The notes under the pieces are model-generated. The model was not told the origin of the DNA, searched no databases, and saw only the letters and a program-made list of their open reading frames with translations. 64,000 bases of DNA from Hippasteria phrygiana. Its lineage: Eukaryota > Echinodermata > Asteroidea > Valvatida > Goniasteridae. A program made the translations under genes and the position numbers. The stretch covers positions 682,001-746,000 of the forward strand of contig JAZGUH010000555.1 in assembly GCA_037893225.1 (NCBI GenBank). The letters are read 5' to 3'. How positions within the stretch are numbered: position 1 is the first letter of the stretch; the number at the start of each line of letters is the position of its first letter. Of this stretch, positions 1 through 11,300 are shown piece after piece.

Positions 1-2158
1 AAACAACAAATTGCCCAAAATCGTAAGTATAACGACTAAAATTTCACCCTCACCCCAAATTCGCCCAATGTTCCAAAAGTTCCCATTATAAACTATCAGA
101 GGGAGTAACATTGATCACACGAATGCTTTGACCTTACTGCGCATGCGCCGCATCACACAAATCGAACGTGACCCGTCTACCTCTCACAGTGAAGTTGCCG
201 TTCATTCACTAAAACTCACCCCTCGGACAATCAAACGTAAATTTTTTGTAGTTATAAATCTTTATTAACTTTGCTCGTTCAAACCATATAAATACATAAA
301 ATAAATCTACATAGCTGGCACTTCATGATGTAGAAACCAAATTGTTGATTCCAGCCGGAAAACCTTTTACACATTTCGGCTTTTGAATTGAACGGCAGCT
401 CACCGCCGCTCACCGCCAGCCAACTCGGCCGTCCTCACGGACCGTCCGTCAGAATTCAACTCGGTTTCATGTGATCCCAAACAGATAAGAACAAATTTTG
501 TGAAGCAAAGTTGTAGAAAATAAACTCAAGATTTGAAATGAATATTGAATGAGGTTGATTTTCCAGAGGATTAGGTGTGATGTCGGTCAAAAGTCCGAGT
601 ATCGAAATTTTTTCGCGAATTTGTTTTATTTTTTGGAATGGAGGACTGCAATCAATCCATTTTATACCAAACGACATGAAACTACGGAGTGTCTACTTTC
701 CAAAAAAGGGTGGTTTTCTTATATATATACGTTGAGGGGATCATGGGGGGAGCGCGATTTGAAGGTCGGTACATAGAGGTTTTCAGCGCCGAGATTGAAG
801 TACATAACATGTACCCGCGGGTCCAAAACTTGCGATGTCTGCCGCGGCAGGGGGAAAGGGGAATTTGGAAACCCTATTTTCAATATTTATTCGCAAATAT
901 AAATTATAAAATGTTACATATATTGAAAGATGAAAGAATAAACATATTAAAAAATTTTTTTTGGCCTTTACGAAATCACCCCCAATTTACAATGACATGA
1001 AGTTGGTGTAGTTCCATGCATGGAGCATGGAGCTCCATGCATGGAGGAAGGACTTCCTCCATGTTCCATGCCACACGGGCCGCTCCAGTAGTAGGGTGGG
1101 ACGCTGTATTACCGCGGTACTTATCAGGGTGACATCACATTTCCCGATCGGAATAGAGATTGCTCACTAACCTTCCCGAATTGTCCTGTCTTTTGTGTTG
1201 TATAACTCTTGCTTTTTTTAAACTGACATAAAAAATCCGACGGTGGTTTGGTTTATTCCCATGCGATGCCTGTGAAAATAGACATGCTCGTCATTGCTCG
1301 TCATTGCTCGGCGGAGTACAGACTCTGTATTATCGCGGTATATGGGAAGTGTTTTTTACAATGATTTCAACTTTTTTATTCATGGTTAATGTTTGACCAA
1401 AACATCCCCTGAATAAAGTTTGATATTTTCCCTGTAAAGTTCAAGTTGATTAAAGACGATTAGGCCCTGCAAGATGATTTCTTAACACCCTGTCCCCCCT
1501 CGAAGGCGACAAAATTCACTGAGACAAGTCTACTGATTGACGATTGGGGGCGCTATTCACTTTACACGGTGCGTCGTTTTATTTGTTTTACCGCACTGTC
1601 CTTATTTTGATCCCGTAAATGTTTCTACGATTTTTGATCCCGTAAATGTTTCTACGATTTCGCGGTGGAAATATCGTCCTTCGGCGTCATTTTGCATTTG
1701 CAGCTGTAGAATGGGAACCAGACAATGGAACTTCCATGGACAGCGCACCATTAAAGATTCATGTTAAAATATAGACGGTACCTTTTAGCAGACACGGTGA
1801 GGCAAAATGTACAAGTTTTGGAAAACGTGAATATTTATTAAAAATCGTTAAAAGTCCCGACACAACATTTTTTAATCGTCATTTTTTTACACAAATCAGC
1901 TATTCATTTTAGTTCTACCGTCTTACCACTGAGTAAAAAATAAAATGCAATCTGCATGTAGCAATTCTTACCATCAATCAGCGAACAACGTTTGCGAAAC
2001 GTCAAATTGTGCCTGGAGGCTGACATCTTCTATCCCATGATGCATTATAATAAAACTTTATAGACGTGTAGTTGAGTGTCGTCCGTAAGTTGTGGGCTGG
2101 CTGCCTCGATTATTCCATAGCATGCAAGGAACAGTCACACTTGTTTCAACGCTTTACA
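1..2158. other. Gene-free stretch, no recognised gene
   Basis: I see no ORF with recognisable protein features here. Two local oddities are visible: a nest of CCATGCATGG-type palindromes around 1012-1072, and a 27 bp unit starting TTTTGATCCCGTAAATG repeated twice in tandem at about 1605-1657. Both look like repeat debris, and nothing in the stretch supports a host gene. Confidence 0.5.
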
Positions 2159-3390
2159 GTCACTTCGCCCAAAAACCACATCGCCCTCAACCACTTCGCA
2201 TAAACGCCACTTCGCCCAAATCCCACTTCGCCCAATTACCCCTTCGCCCAAACGCCACTTCGCCCAAAAACCACTTCGCCCAATTACTACTTCGCCCAAT
2301 TACCACTTCGCCCAAAAACCACTTCGCCCAAAAACCACTTCGCCCATGCCCGATCCGTATGCCTTATTTTCATTTTATTAGTTCGTTACATACATCATAA
2401 TCCCTCATATCAGTTAAGATGTTACATTATAAATGTTTGTAAAAAATTACATTGTAAATTTCACGCAATTTTTATAAAAACCTCTTGGAAAATATATCAA
2501 TTTTTAAAATCGTAATCATTTGAATGACCACTTGACAGGGGCGGATCTAGGTTTTCACTAAGGGGGGGGGGGGGGGGGGTTACCTGAGGTGATTGGCGCT
2601 GGCCTACACACCCCAGCGTGCCGAATTTTCGACACCCGACACTATTTTAAATTTTTTCTCAGCCCAAGGGGGGGGGGGGGGGTTTAAACCCCCAAACCCC
2701 CCCCCCCCCCCCCCCCCCCCCCCCGTAGATCCGCCACTGCTTGATGAAAATAATTGCCCATATATAAGGCATATTACTAAAAAGAAAAGAAAAGCATGGT
2801 CACAAAAAGGATGTCACAAAACTCAATTTAAGAACGCAAATACAGTCTTGAATGCACCATAATTTGAATATGACCAAATAAACGAAAACGGCAAATTGCC
2901 CGCCAGGAAAACCTATATTACAAACACGACTATATATGGCATTAATATTTACACGCATACAAGTACCCACACAAATAAATTAAATCTGCATATTATACAA
3001 TAACTTAGGTTTTAACTTATTCCAGTATTGTCGTGATTCCTGCTTTACCGTACGGGCGGGAAGGGCGAAAAAAACACCGCGAAAGTCATTTTGTACTTTC
3101 GAAAAACACGGACAGGCCCTATCCTTTTTTGGCTTAAAACTCTTCCAGGGCAGTGGCGGTGCATGTTTTTTAAAAAGTATAAATACACTGGTAAGTGTTT
3201 TTTGGGCGAAGTGGTTTTTGGGCGAAGTGGTTTATGGGCGAAGTGGTTTTTGGGCGAAGTAGTAATTGGGCGAAGTGGTTTTTGGGCGAAGTGGCGTTTG
3301 GGCGAAGGGGTAATTGGGCGAAGTGGGGTTTGGGCGAAGTGGGGTTTGGGCGAAGTGGTTGAGGGCGAAGTGGTTTTTGGGCGAAGTGAC
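2159..3390. mobile_element. Inverted-repeat element with minisatellite arms
   Basis: The left arm (2159-2347) is a run of ~16-17 bp units of the form CACTTCGCCCAAAAAC, with variants ending AATTAC, AACGC or TCAACC. The right arm (3202-3390) is its reverse complement. The variants occur in largely the same order in both arms, so the arms are one inverted repeat that already contained the minisatellite, not two independent expansions. Both begin GTCACTTCGCCC. The interior carries a second nested element (2536-2739) and AT-rich sequence. No transposase is visible, so this is non-autonomous. I could not find a clear target-site duplication. Confidence 0.7.
2536..2739. mobile_element. Nested MITE with CAGNGGCGGATC ends and poly-G/C core
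   Basis: The ends are inverted: CAGGGGCGGATCTAGG on the left and TAGATCCGCCACTG on the right. The inside contains three homopolymer blocks of G or C of 10-25 bases. CAG...CTG ends of this type are common in hAT-like non-autonomous elements. The flanks share only a short CTTGA, so the target duplication is not certain. It lies inside the minisatellite-armed element. Confidence 0.55.
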
Positions 3391-4313
3391 CGACAACCGT
3401 TTGGCTTGAAATTCTCAAGGGGAAAAACAAACTCCTAGCACTTTTGCCCCAGCAGTCCAGATTTGTCATAAGCAGTGGGTGTCCAGGTTTTTGGGAAGGG
3501 TCACGGGAGGGTGAAATTGCTAAAAAGGTAACCTCAATATTTTTTACCCAATGAATTGGACAGTAAGGCATAGGCTACTATAGAAAGGCGCGGATCCAGG
3601 AATTTTGTAGACGGGGGGCACACCCAAAACGGACAAATGCGACGCGCGAAGCCCTTGCGTGGAGTCCGAGGCCCGCTTAAGGGCCCCGGAAAATGTTGGA
3701 TTCTGGATGCTCCGTGGTGCAATCTGAGGCGATTCCTGGCCACTTTCACCTGACTTTTTTTAACAAAAGTTGTTAAGATGTTATGGAGAATATCATGATT
3801 TTTGCCATTATTTTCTAGTAATTATTTTAGCCATGTCATGACTACAAAAATCTAGACGGGGGCACACCCAAAACGGATAAATGCGAGCGCGAAGCCCTTA
3901 TACGGCATAAGCCGTTTCGCGGATACCGCCATCTTGGATTGAAAATGTGGTCACGTGATTTCTTAGGGGGCCGATCAGAAAATGACGTCACAAGCGCAAC
4001 GTAAAAGGCATGGGTAGGTAAGAGCTGCTCTGAAAAATCTCTCTTTATTCATTGAAAACGAAAAAATAGTCGATGCAAAGTTGAAGAAAAATGAAAAGGG
4101 GACCATTGAGCTACCTTTGGGCGTGAAAATGATTTTGAAAATCCACATGCAAGTGCAGTAGCCTCCAAAAGAAACGGAAGAGTGTTCAACTTCGATCAGT
4201 ATGTACGTAGGCCTATATACGTATCTAGCCGCAGCCAAGGCCATGTAGCTCAACTCTGTTTATGTTTTGAATTCGTATCACAGCAGGATTGTTGACTGTT
4301 GTATTTTTTGGAA

Positions 4314-4507
4314 AGAGTTCCATACCCGGCCATCACTTATTTTCCGTTAATACGACTTTAAAACTACCAAAAAGTGTAAATCTGATGAAGAAACACTAAT
4401 TTAGGAGGGAAAAAATTGCAACTTATTCTTTGAAAATTTACTTTTTCCGTCATGGCTCATAGACTTTGTGCACGAGGTCTAATTAGTGATGGCCGGATAT
4501 GGAACTC
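4314..4507. mobile_element. Small MITE, GAGTTCCATACCCGGCCATCAC ends
   Basis: GAGTTCCATACCCGGCCATC at the left is mirrored by GATGGCCGGATATGGAACTC at the right, giving ~22 bp inverted ends around an AT-rich core. A related single end (GAGTTCCGTATCCGGCCATC) occurs at about 9326. No coding capacity. Confidence 0.55.
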
Positions 4508-4857
4508 CTTCCCAAAAACGGTCAGAAACAGCAAAATCGTGGAAAATAAGCATCTGTTTGTGTTCAGAATTGTCTAAATACATGTATTTTGTACCACATT
4601 GAATTTTCGGGGAGTGATCGTCAGGAAATTTTCGTGCAATGGGGAAGAATGTTTGTGTTTTGTGTTAGATGTTCTTGGCACAGTGAATGGTCACTCAAAA
4701 TATGTTGACTCAAATATGTAATTGATTTCAGCCTCATTTGGTTTTTACAAATTTTACATAAATCTTGAAATAACAGGTTGTGCCACATGTTTAGACAGTT
4801 GTTATCAAGGAGATTCGGTTATTTTCAAAGATTTTGCTGTTCCTTGGGGTATTTAAG
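4508..4857. repeat. Copy of the CGGTCAG-AACAGCAAA repeat, empty of TTAACCC insert
   Basis: This segment aligns along most of its length with 9543-10261. Shared landmarks are CAGAAACAGCAAAAT, GTGTTCAGAATT, GGGAAGAATGTTTGTG, TTGAAATAACAGGTTGTGCC, GTTATCAAGGAG and GATTTTGCTGTTCCT. At about 4809-4816 it reads straight from GTTATCAAGGAG into the TTATTTTC segment, where the 9.5 kb copy carries a 370 bp insertion. It therefore serves as an empty site. Confidence 0.6.
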
Positions 4858-5329
4858 AAGAATCTTTCCAATAGCGGCTCAGAAAAATATGTTATTTTTG
4901 TTTTGTTTTAAAGGAAACAAAATTTAATGGAGATGTCTCAAAACATGCAAAGGAGATCATTGTGCCATTTTCGGATACAGGAATGACAGAAGGCATCTTA
5001 ACAAGTAAGCACACATAGTACATGTAGCAGCCCAAATAAAATTGCAGAAATGGTCAACACTTTAGTCCTGATTTTCCACACACTCTAGGAAGTTAGGGTT
5101 AATGATTATTATGCACGGGGATTATGTAAAATGTGATTTTATTGTTTTTTTATGGATTATGATGCCGATCGGATTATGATGGGACCCTGATGGTCATTTG
5201 GTCATCGGGGATAGTGATGTGCACTTGCATGTACATCACTAAAACATAGCTATTCTTATAAGCTTTCACAAAGTATGTTATGTAAATAGAACTTAATGTT
5301 CAATTTTTCCTTCTTTTATTTACAGGCTG

Positions 5330-5486
5330 ATTGTCAAAGGTCATGTGCAAAAGCTTCAAAGTATTGAAACTGGTGGACGAGTCACAAGCAGCACTTGAAT
5401 CTGCAGCAACCATTTCACACATTGCAGACTGTACCAGACAGAGAGCATCGACAGCATTTTATGTGTGCGAGGATACGATACTGTAG
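5330..5486 (+). other. Possible exon or small ORF inside the 3 kb element
   Basis: A good splice-acceptor-like TTTATTTACAG precedes an open stretch. An ATG at 5342 gives 47 residues, ending at the TAG at 5483-5485, that start MCKSFKVLKLVDESQAALES. I do not recognise the protein. It could be a fragment of the element's transposase, a captured exon or chance. There is no matching donor or neighbouring exon I can defend. Confidence 0.15.
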
Positions 5487-5836
5487 ATGACAAGGAATTA
5501 ATTTTGATAAATGCAAATTACTCTCATAGCTATATCTGAAACAGACAAATTTATTGATCTGAGAACATTTAAAACAGTGAACTTTTTTATGTGGGCTTCA
5601 GAGAAAAGACGCATATGATCTGTGTATGCAAAGTGACCAGCTACTGTTCTAGACACAGTCACGTACATGTAGAACCTGAAGCACTAGTGGAATTGAACCA
5701 CCCACAACAAGACTACTTGGAATTATTTCCTGGAGTCTGCGTGTCAACCTGAAGTGCTTTTTATCAGTTACATATATGTAGTGTCTGTATAGAGTAGCAG
5801 CTTTAAAATTTGAAGCCAAACTTTTAGTTTCACTAG

Positions 5837-6045
5837 GTTGGCCTAGTGGCACTTTCCTTGCCTTACCCATGTGACCCGGTTCAATCACTTCTTACCCACC
5901 TCTGTGACCCGGGTGTGGAAACTGAAAGGTTTCAGGGTCTGGTAGTTGGATTACACCTCCATCCAGCATTAGCCTCCACTGTATAGCAGCAATGCTCTGT
6001 TTTATCTCATCTGTTGTCTTATGGGGCTCCTACCCAACATAAAAC
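5837..6045 (+). repeat. tRNA-derived SINE, older copy
   Basis: GGTTGGCCTAGTGGCACTTTCC resembles a polymerase III A box, and GACCCGGTTCAATC resembles a B box. A body ending near TCATCTGTTGTCTTATGGGG follows. The same layout, with better-preserved boxes, occurs at 17148-17415, so these are two members of one SINE family. Confidence 0.5.
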
Positions 6046-6289
6046 TTAGGCAGCATTGTAATTGTGTACACAAATATCTTTAAATATCATTTGCCAAATA
6101 TGGGTACTTCCCTTGCTACAATAAAGTCTTGCAGTTTCTTGGCCGTCCATTTTTCAAACTCGGGTGCAGGCTGTTTGGTTTCCATATTTCCTTTTCTATC
6201 ATGTCTATAATAAAGTAAAAATAAGAAATTACTCGTGGGAAAAGGGATATAGATTTATTATAAATTTGTACACGTATATGTATGTATAA

Positions 6290-6387
6290 AGATTATTTTA
6301 TTTGTGTAAAATAGTTTGAAACTGCTTTTGCACACTCTGGGGCCTGGGCATTAAAGAATTGTAATAAATAAATAAATAAATAAATAC
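6290..6387 (+). repeat. 3' tail of a CR1/L2-like LINE
   Basis: TTTGCACACTCTGGGGCCTGGGCATTAAAGAATTGTAATAAATAA... closely parallels the end of the LINE at 60400-60461 (GGGCACACCCTGGGTAAAGAAATGTAATAAATAA...). Both finish in (ATAA)n or (AAAT)n runs. Only the last ~100 bp are present, as expected from a 5'-truncated insertion. Confidence 0.6.
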
Positions 6388-7779
6388 ATGTAATTGTAAA
6401 TAAAAATACATAAGTTGTGGTTGAAATTAATAAATAGGCCAAAGGTCTTTGTCACAACCAATTAAACAGGGCGCAATTATCAGATAAAACACATAAAATA
6501 AATTATAAGAACTAACATTAACTCATATATGACAAGAAAATGTTCCAAAACTCAATATGAAATCGTGGCCGGCCCGGCAGCCCCAGCGGGGAGTGCCGCA
6601 CAATCAATCGATGCGCAACAATTTTGTTTCTTTTGGGGGTTGCAGCACTTGCATGTGGGGCTTTTTTTTCATCAATTCTACACCCAACGGTAGCTCAGTA
6701 ATCCCCTTTTCAATTTGTCCAACTTTGCATGGAATATTTGTTCGCTTTCAACGAAAAAAAAGAGATTTTTCAGAGCAGCTCTTACCTCCCCATGCCTTTT
6801 ACGTTGCGCTTGTGACGTCATTTTCTGATCGGCCCCCTAAGAAATCACGTGACCACATTTTCAATCCAAGATGGCGGTATCCGCGAAACGGCTTATGGGG
6901 ACCGAAAGGGCCCCAGAATTTTTTTGATTCTGGATGCTCCGTGGTGCTAAGGCGATTTTTTTGGCCAATTGTTTGCCATGTCATGCATGACTACCAAAAA
7001 TCTAAGTTTCTCCCTCCCCCATTTTTGGCGTCTAATTTTTCTTGGTTTTAATTTAGTTCAGTTGAAGTTTTCAAGAAAAGGGCTTGATTTCAGACTGTTC
7101 CTTGCCCTGTGTTAAAACCATCGGCAGATCGGCTGCAAGACATAATAGAGGATTTAGGCACATTTAGTATGTCATTCAGTCAAGTGATCCATTGTTTCCT
7201 GCTGGTTGGGGCCATTTAAACTGTAATAAACTCCCCAAGGGGATTATATGTTGAGATGCACCGCGTTTACACTAGATCCGGCAAAGGGATTAAAAGGGGA
7301 TCAACCCAGCAAGGAGGATTGAAGGGGATCGATGGACAGAGTTGAAATCCCAGGGCTCCGGGAAATACTCCGGTTTTCTCTTAAAAGAGGGTTTCAGTTT
7401 TATGGCATGATTGTCTTGATAACCTTTTTTTTTCTTATTGCATTTTTCAGTATAGTTTTATGCTAAAAAGTAGACATAGCAGATGTTTAATATCGGCACC
7501 GGTATTTTCATTTTTGGAGGTTGCCCTCCTCCTCCCCTCCTTTTCTCTCACCTCCCCCTCTTTTTTTCCCCTCTTCTTTTTTGTCTCTTTTTTGCACGTG
7601 CCCCCGCGGGATCCCCCCCCCCCCCTGGATCCGCGCCTGGTTTATAGAAAACTAAAGATGGTTGGAAGCGAGGACGTCAGTGCTAAACAAAAACAGTATT
7701 ATTCAACAAATTCATACATAATGGGGGTGTAGGCCGAATAACTGTCAGATAAGTGCATGTGAAGTGGTTGCTCCAAACA

Positions 7780-8053
7780 CAGGGGCGGATCCAGGGGGGG
7801 GGGGGGGGGGGGGGGGTCTACGCCTAAAGTTTCAAACCAGAAACAAAAACCCCTGTAAAGGTCTTATTTTGTGTGTACGGGTAAGAACAAAACAACGAGG
7901 TTAAATGGCGCCACCAACGTTGAGAAAGTGTGACGGTAAAATGCGCTGGTAAAATTTTGTTCGCAGGCTAGGCTTGGGCATGGGATGGAGTCAACTTTTG
8001 GGGCAAATGTATACGAAAAATCCCCCCTGCAAACAATCCTGGATCCGCCCCTG
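7780..8053. mobile_element. MITE with CAGGGGCGGATCCAGG ends
   Basis: CAGGGGCGGATCCAGG followed by a long G run is mirrored by CCTGGATCCGCCCCTG at 8038-8053. The element is 274 bp with no ORF. AAACA is shared at both flanks, but a full 8 bp duplication is not convincing. It sits about 200 bp upstream of the NEMP1 start codon. Confidence 0.6.
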
Positions 8054-8145
8054 AAACAGAATGAACTGAAGTGGGCGTTTTTCCGAATTCAACCTTAGCC
8101 CCTTTATTTAGCCTACATCATGTAGGTCCTGATCCCCGGTGCCCG

Positions 8146-8184
<39 letters not shown>

Positions 8185-8254
8185 CAGGCGCGCCACTTGG
8201 AAAACGCAAGGGTGCCACGAACTACATGCTATTTAAAATATACTTCTGTTCATC

Positions 8255-8348
8255 ATGGCGGACAAGGCGGCGTGTTTGACTGTGACATGTGTGGCACTCA
8301 CATTTCTTGTTATCTCTTTCCCTGAGATTTGCAACGCTACTAGAGCGG
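8255..8348 (+). CDS. NEMP1: NEMP1 exon 1: start codon and signal peptide
   Basis: The ATG at 8255 sits in CATCATGGCGG, a good translation-start context, and encodes MADKAACLTVTCVALTFLVI followed by SFPEICNATRA. It has a short N-terminal stretch and a hydrophobic core typical of a signal peptide. The donor is GCGG|GTAAAC. One base is carried over and is completed by TT from exon 2 as a valine codon. That exact phase match is why I chose this start. An N-glycosylation-like NAT lies near the cleavage region. Confidence 0.75.
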
Positions 8349-11300
8349 GTAAACAACTCCAAGCTCATTTCCAAAGGTTCACGGCTGTGTCAGAAAATGG
8401 CTTCATAAGCCCTTCATGTGTACTTTTAGAATTAGGGCCTAATTATTAATATTACATACTAGTTTATAAATAGGAGTAACTAACGTTAGCATGGTTAGGT
8501 AGGGAGACTTCAGACCAGGCCTAAGTAATACTCTAATACTAGTAATACTAGGCTAATTTTTGAATTAAAATAAAGCTGTAAGAATGTGCAAAAAAAACAA
8601 TTTTTTTATCACAATTTCCTATTCAGAAAATGAGTCGCCAAATGAACAGCGCCCTCACACATTTATTAATGTTTTAGGCCTAACGTTAGGCCTAACTTCT
8701 TTTTATTTTAGGCTAACAAGTAAGCTAAGGCTTAGCCCTAGCATGCCTAGCGCCTAGACCAAGCTTGGCCTAGACATGCTAGAGGCCTAATCAATGCCTA
8801 ACATTAGGCCTAGTTACATAATCAATCATAGCAGGCTGATCGAGTGCTAGTCTGGTTCCCAGACCAAAATATTCGGACTATTTCTGATGAATATTACAAT
8901 AACAATGTACATGTATAGGTCCGGTAGCCGCCAATGTCACGTGTCGAAAACTGGCAGAATTCTGCCAGTTTCCGAAAACGTCCTTTCCGAACTTGTTTTC
9001 GGTAACATTCAGCTGTTAACGGTCGTTAACGTTGATGTTCGCAATTTTTAGCCCATTGGCGTTAGGCCTACAGATCCTGAAATTTGAATTCTTAAATATA
9101 TAAAAACTGAAAAATCAATGCCACACTCTTGCAGTATTTTGCCGACTGGATTTTGCAAAAATATTAAAATTGAATGATGCCACTGACGTCACTCGGACTA
9201 ACAATTCACGTCATAATCTATTTTAAACCGTGGTAGCTACCTGACCTAAGAAAAATAGACATCAGGGAATCTTCAGGTCAGGGAACCAGACTAGTTAAGT
9301 TCAAGTTTAAGATCTGCGTGCTAGAGTTCCGTATCCGGCCATCACTATTTTGAGGTTTTATCAATGGAAATATTTTACTTTTAACCCTAACGTCACCGAA
9401 TACTACAAAATACTACTTGGGTAAACTGTCGTATGCAGTACTTTTACTACACTGGCCTATATGAGAATTGAGTTGTATTCTGTAGTACAGTGTACTGTAC
9501 CCCAAGTGAATGCCTACATGTAGTTTAGGATGTTAGGGTTTAATACCCCCAACCAAAATCGGTCAGGAACAGCAAATCTTTGAAAATAACTATCCATCTG
9601 TGTTCAGAATTATATAAACACTTGGCACAACCTTTATATTTGATAATTTGGTTGGGAAATTTGTGTGCAATATAGGGAAGAATGTTTGTGTTTTCTGTGT
9701 TTGGCAGTCGACAGTGTGGTCACTCAAAGTGTTCACATACATGTCAATTTCTGCCCCACTTTTACAGATTCTGCTGACATAAATTTTGAAATAACAGGTT
9801 GTGCCACATACATGTATTTAGATAGTTGTTATCAAGGAGGGTTAATTAACCCTAACCCACCTCAATCCTCCAAAATCCTCTTTGCAGTTTTTGAGGATTT
9901 TGGAGGATTTTGGATGAATGGTATTTTTAAAAAAAGAGGATTTTGGAGGATTGAGGATGAATGGTGTTTCAAGCAAGGAGGATTTTGGAGGATTGAGGAT
10001 AAATGGTATTTAAAAAAAAAGAGGATTTTGGAGGATGGAGGATGAATGGTGTTTCAAGCAGAGGATTTTGGAAGATTGAGGATGAACGGTGTTTAAAGCA
10101 CATGAGGATTTTGGAGGATTGAGGATGAATGCATTTTTTGGGGCAGGGTAATCAGAGGATTGAGGAGGATTGAGGATGGTTTCTAGCAAAAAGGGTCTAG
10201 GGGGTTAGGGTTAATTATTTTCCAAGATTTTGCTGTTCCTGACCGATTTTTGTGGGGGTATTGAAGTAAAATCTTTCCCCCAAGGAAGGACTTAATAGTT
10301 GTATTAGTTGTACTTACGACTTATCCATTTGAAATATGGAAATTATATGATGACTTACAACATTTGGAATACTCCAAAGTAACACGGGGTGGAACGGTTT
10401 GTTCACAACAAATGAAATACATGTATAATGTATATGGGTTTCACACTACTCTGAACTTACCCGGGTAATTTATTACCCGGGTAGTTGTCATAATTACCCG
10501 GGTAGAAACTAACCGGAGAATCGGTTTCACACTACAAAATTAACCCCGCAATTCTGCTTACCCGCTTCAGCACGCACCCGGGTAACTTGTAGCCGCGTCC
10601 ACACTATGCGAATGGTAACCCGGAGAATGTGCATTCCCAAAAAACATGACGGTACTGGGCCGATTCTGGCTACTTATGGGTTCGTTCCGGCAGTACCGTA
10701 CAGTGTAAACGGTACAAGACCAGAAGTGGGCCAATCATGGCTTAATTACGGTGAAACAGTTTGAGAAAATGATAGCGCTATCCCATTCAGTGACACTTGC
10801 CATCTGGTGACTTTTTTGCTTGTTATGTCCGTATAGCATGGTGGAGATGGGCGGACATTTATACTAAGGGAGCTGTGACCAGGTTAGGTTTGGTGGTTAG
10901 AGGTGCGAGTAGAGGATTGTAGTTCTCAGATCCTCTTACATATGTACGAGCAAGAGCACGCTTTCGTGCCTTTGCGTATGGCACTCATCAGTTGCGTATG
11001 GGTGATTCAAAAAAATGAATTGATGCCAACTCGCAGGGTTTTTGATTGGGTGTTTCTCAATCAACTGTAACGTGACATGAGTTTGGAAATGGAGCCATAA
11101 GCTGGCCGATAATACACGACGAAGCGCACCCACCGACCCGGGTAGAAGAAAACCTGGTGAGCATTCACACTATTGTTGGTAACCCGGAGAATCGTCTGAA
11201 GGTCGTCGTTAACCCCGAGATTGGTAGGTTAACCCATCTCGCGAGCAGGGTTAGAAATTACCCGAGTTAAGTGGGGGTTTTGAGGCAGTTAACCCGAAAA

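Larger units (their letters stand above)
3905..6897. mobile_element. 3 kb element with ~272 bp terminal inverted repeats
   Basis: The left arm (3905-4175) starts CATAAGCCGTTTCGCGG followed by ATACCGCCATCTTGG. The right arm (6626-6897) is its reverse complement with moderate divergence. It includes the shared CACGTGA, the TGACGTCA-flanked stretch and the run matching the AGAGCAGCTCTTACC region. The same terminal sequence reappears at 31363-31837, so this is a family. The inside holds a small MITE, a tRNA-derived SINE, a LINE tail and one possible exon. Superfamily unknown. Confidence 0.6.
3587..7642. mobile_element. Composite ~4 kb element with GGCGCGGATCCAGG ends
   Basis: GGCGCGGATCCAGG at 3587 is mirrored by CCTGGATCCGCGCC near 7625-7638, and TATAGAAA occurs just outside both ends (3579-3586 and 7643-7650). 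Near the ends are direct repeats: a GGATGCTCCGTGGTG segment at about 3706 and 6933, and a GGGGGCACACCCAAAACGG segment duplicated at about 3615 and 3859. The interior contains another large inverted-repeat element (3905-6897). The right boundary carries a few extra bases before TATAGAAA, so the exact termini are uncertain. No transposase frame is intact. Confidence 0.45.

Noticed and set aside
8071..8254. A defined NEMP1 promoter
   Set aside because: The 200 bp before the start codon hold a long C run and no TATA or initiator I can defend. The transcription start cannot be placed from sequence.
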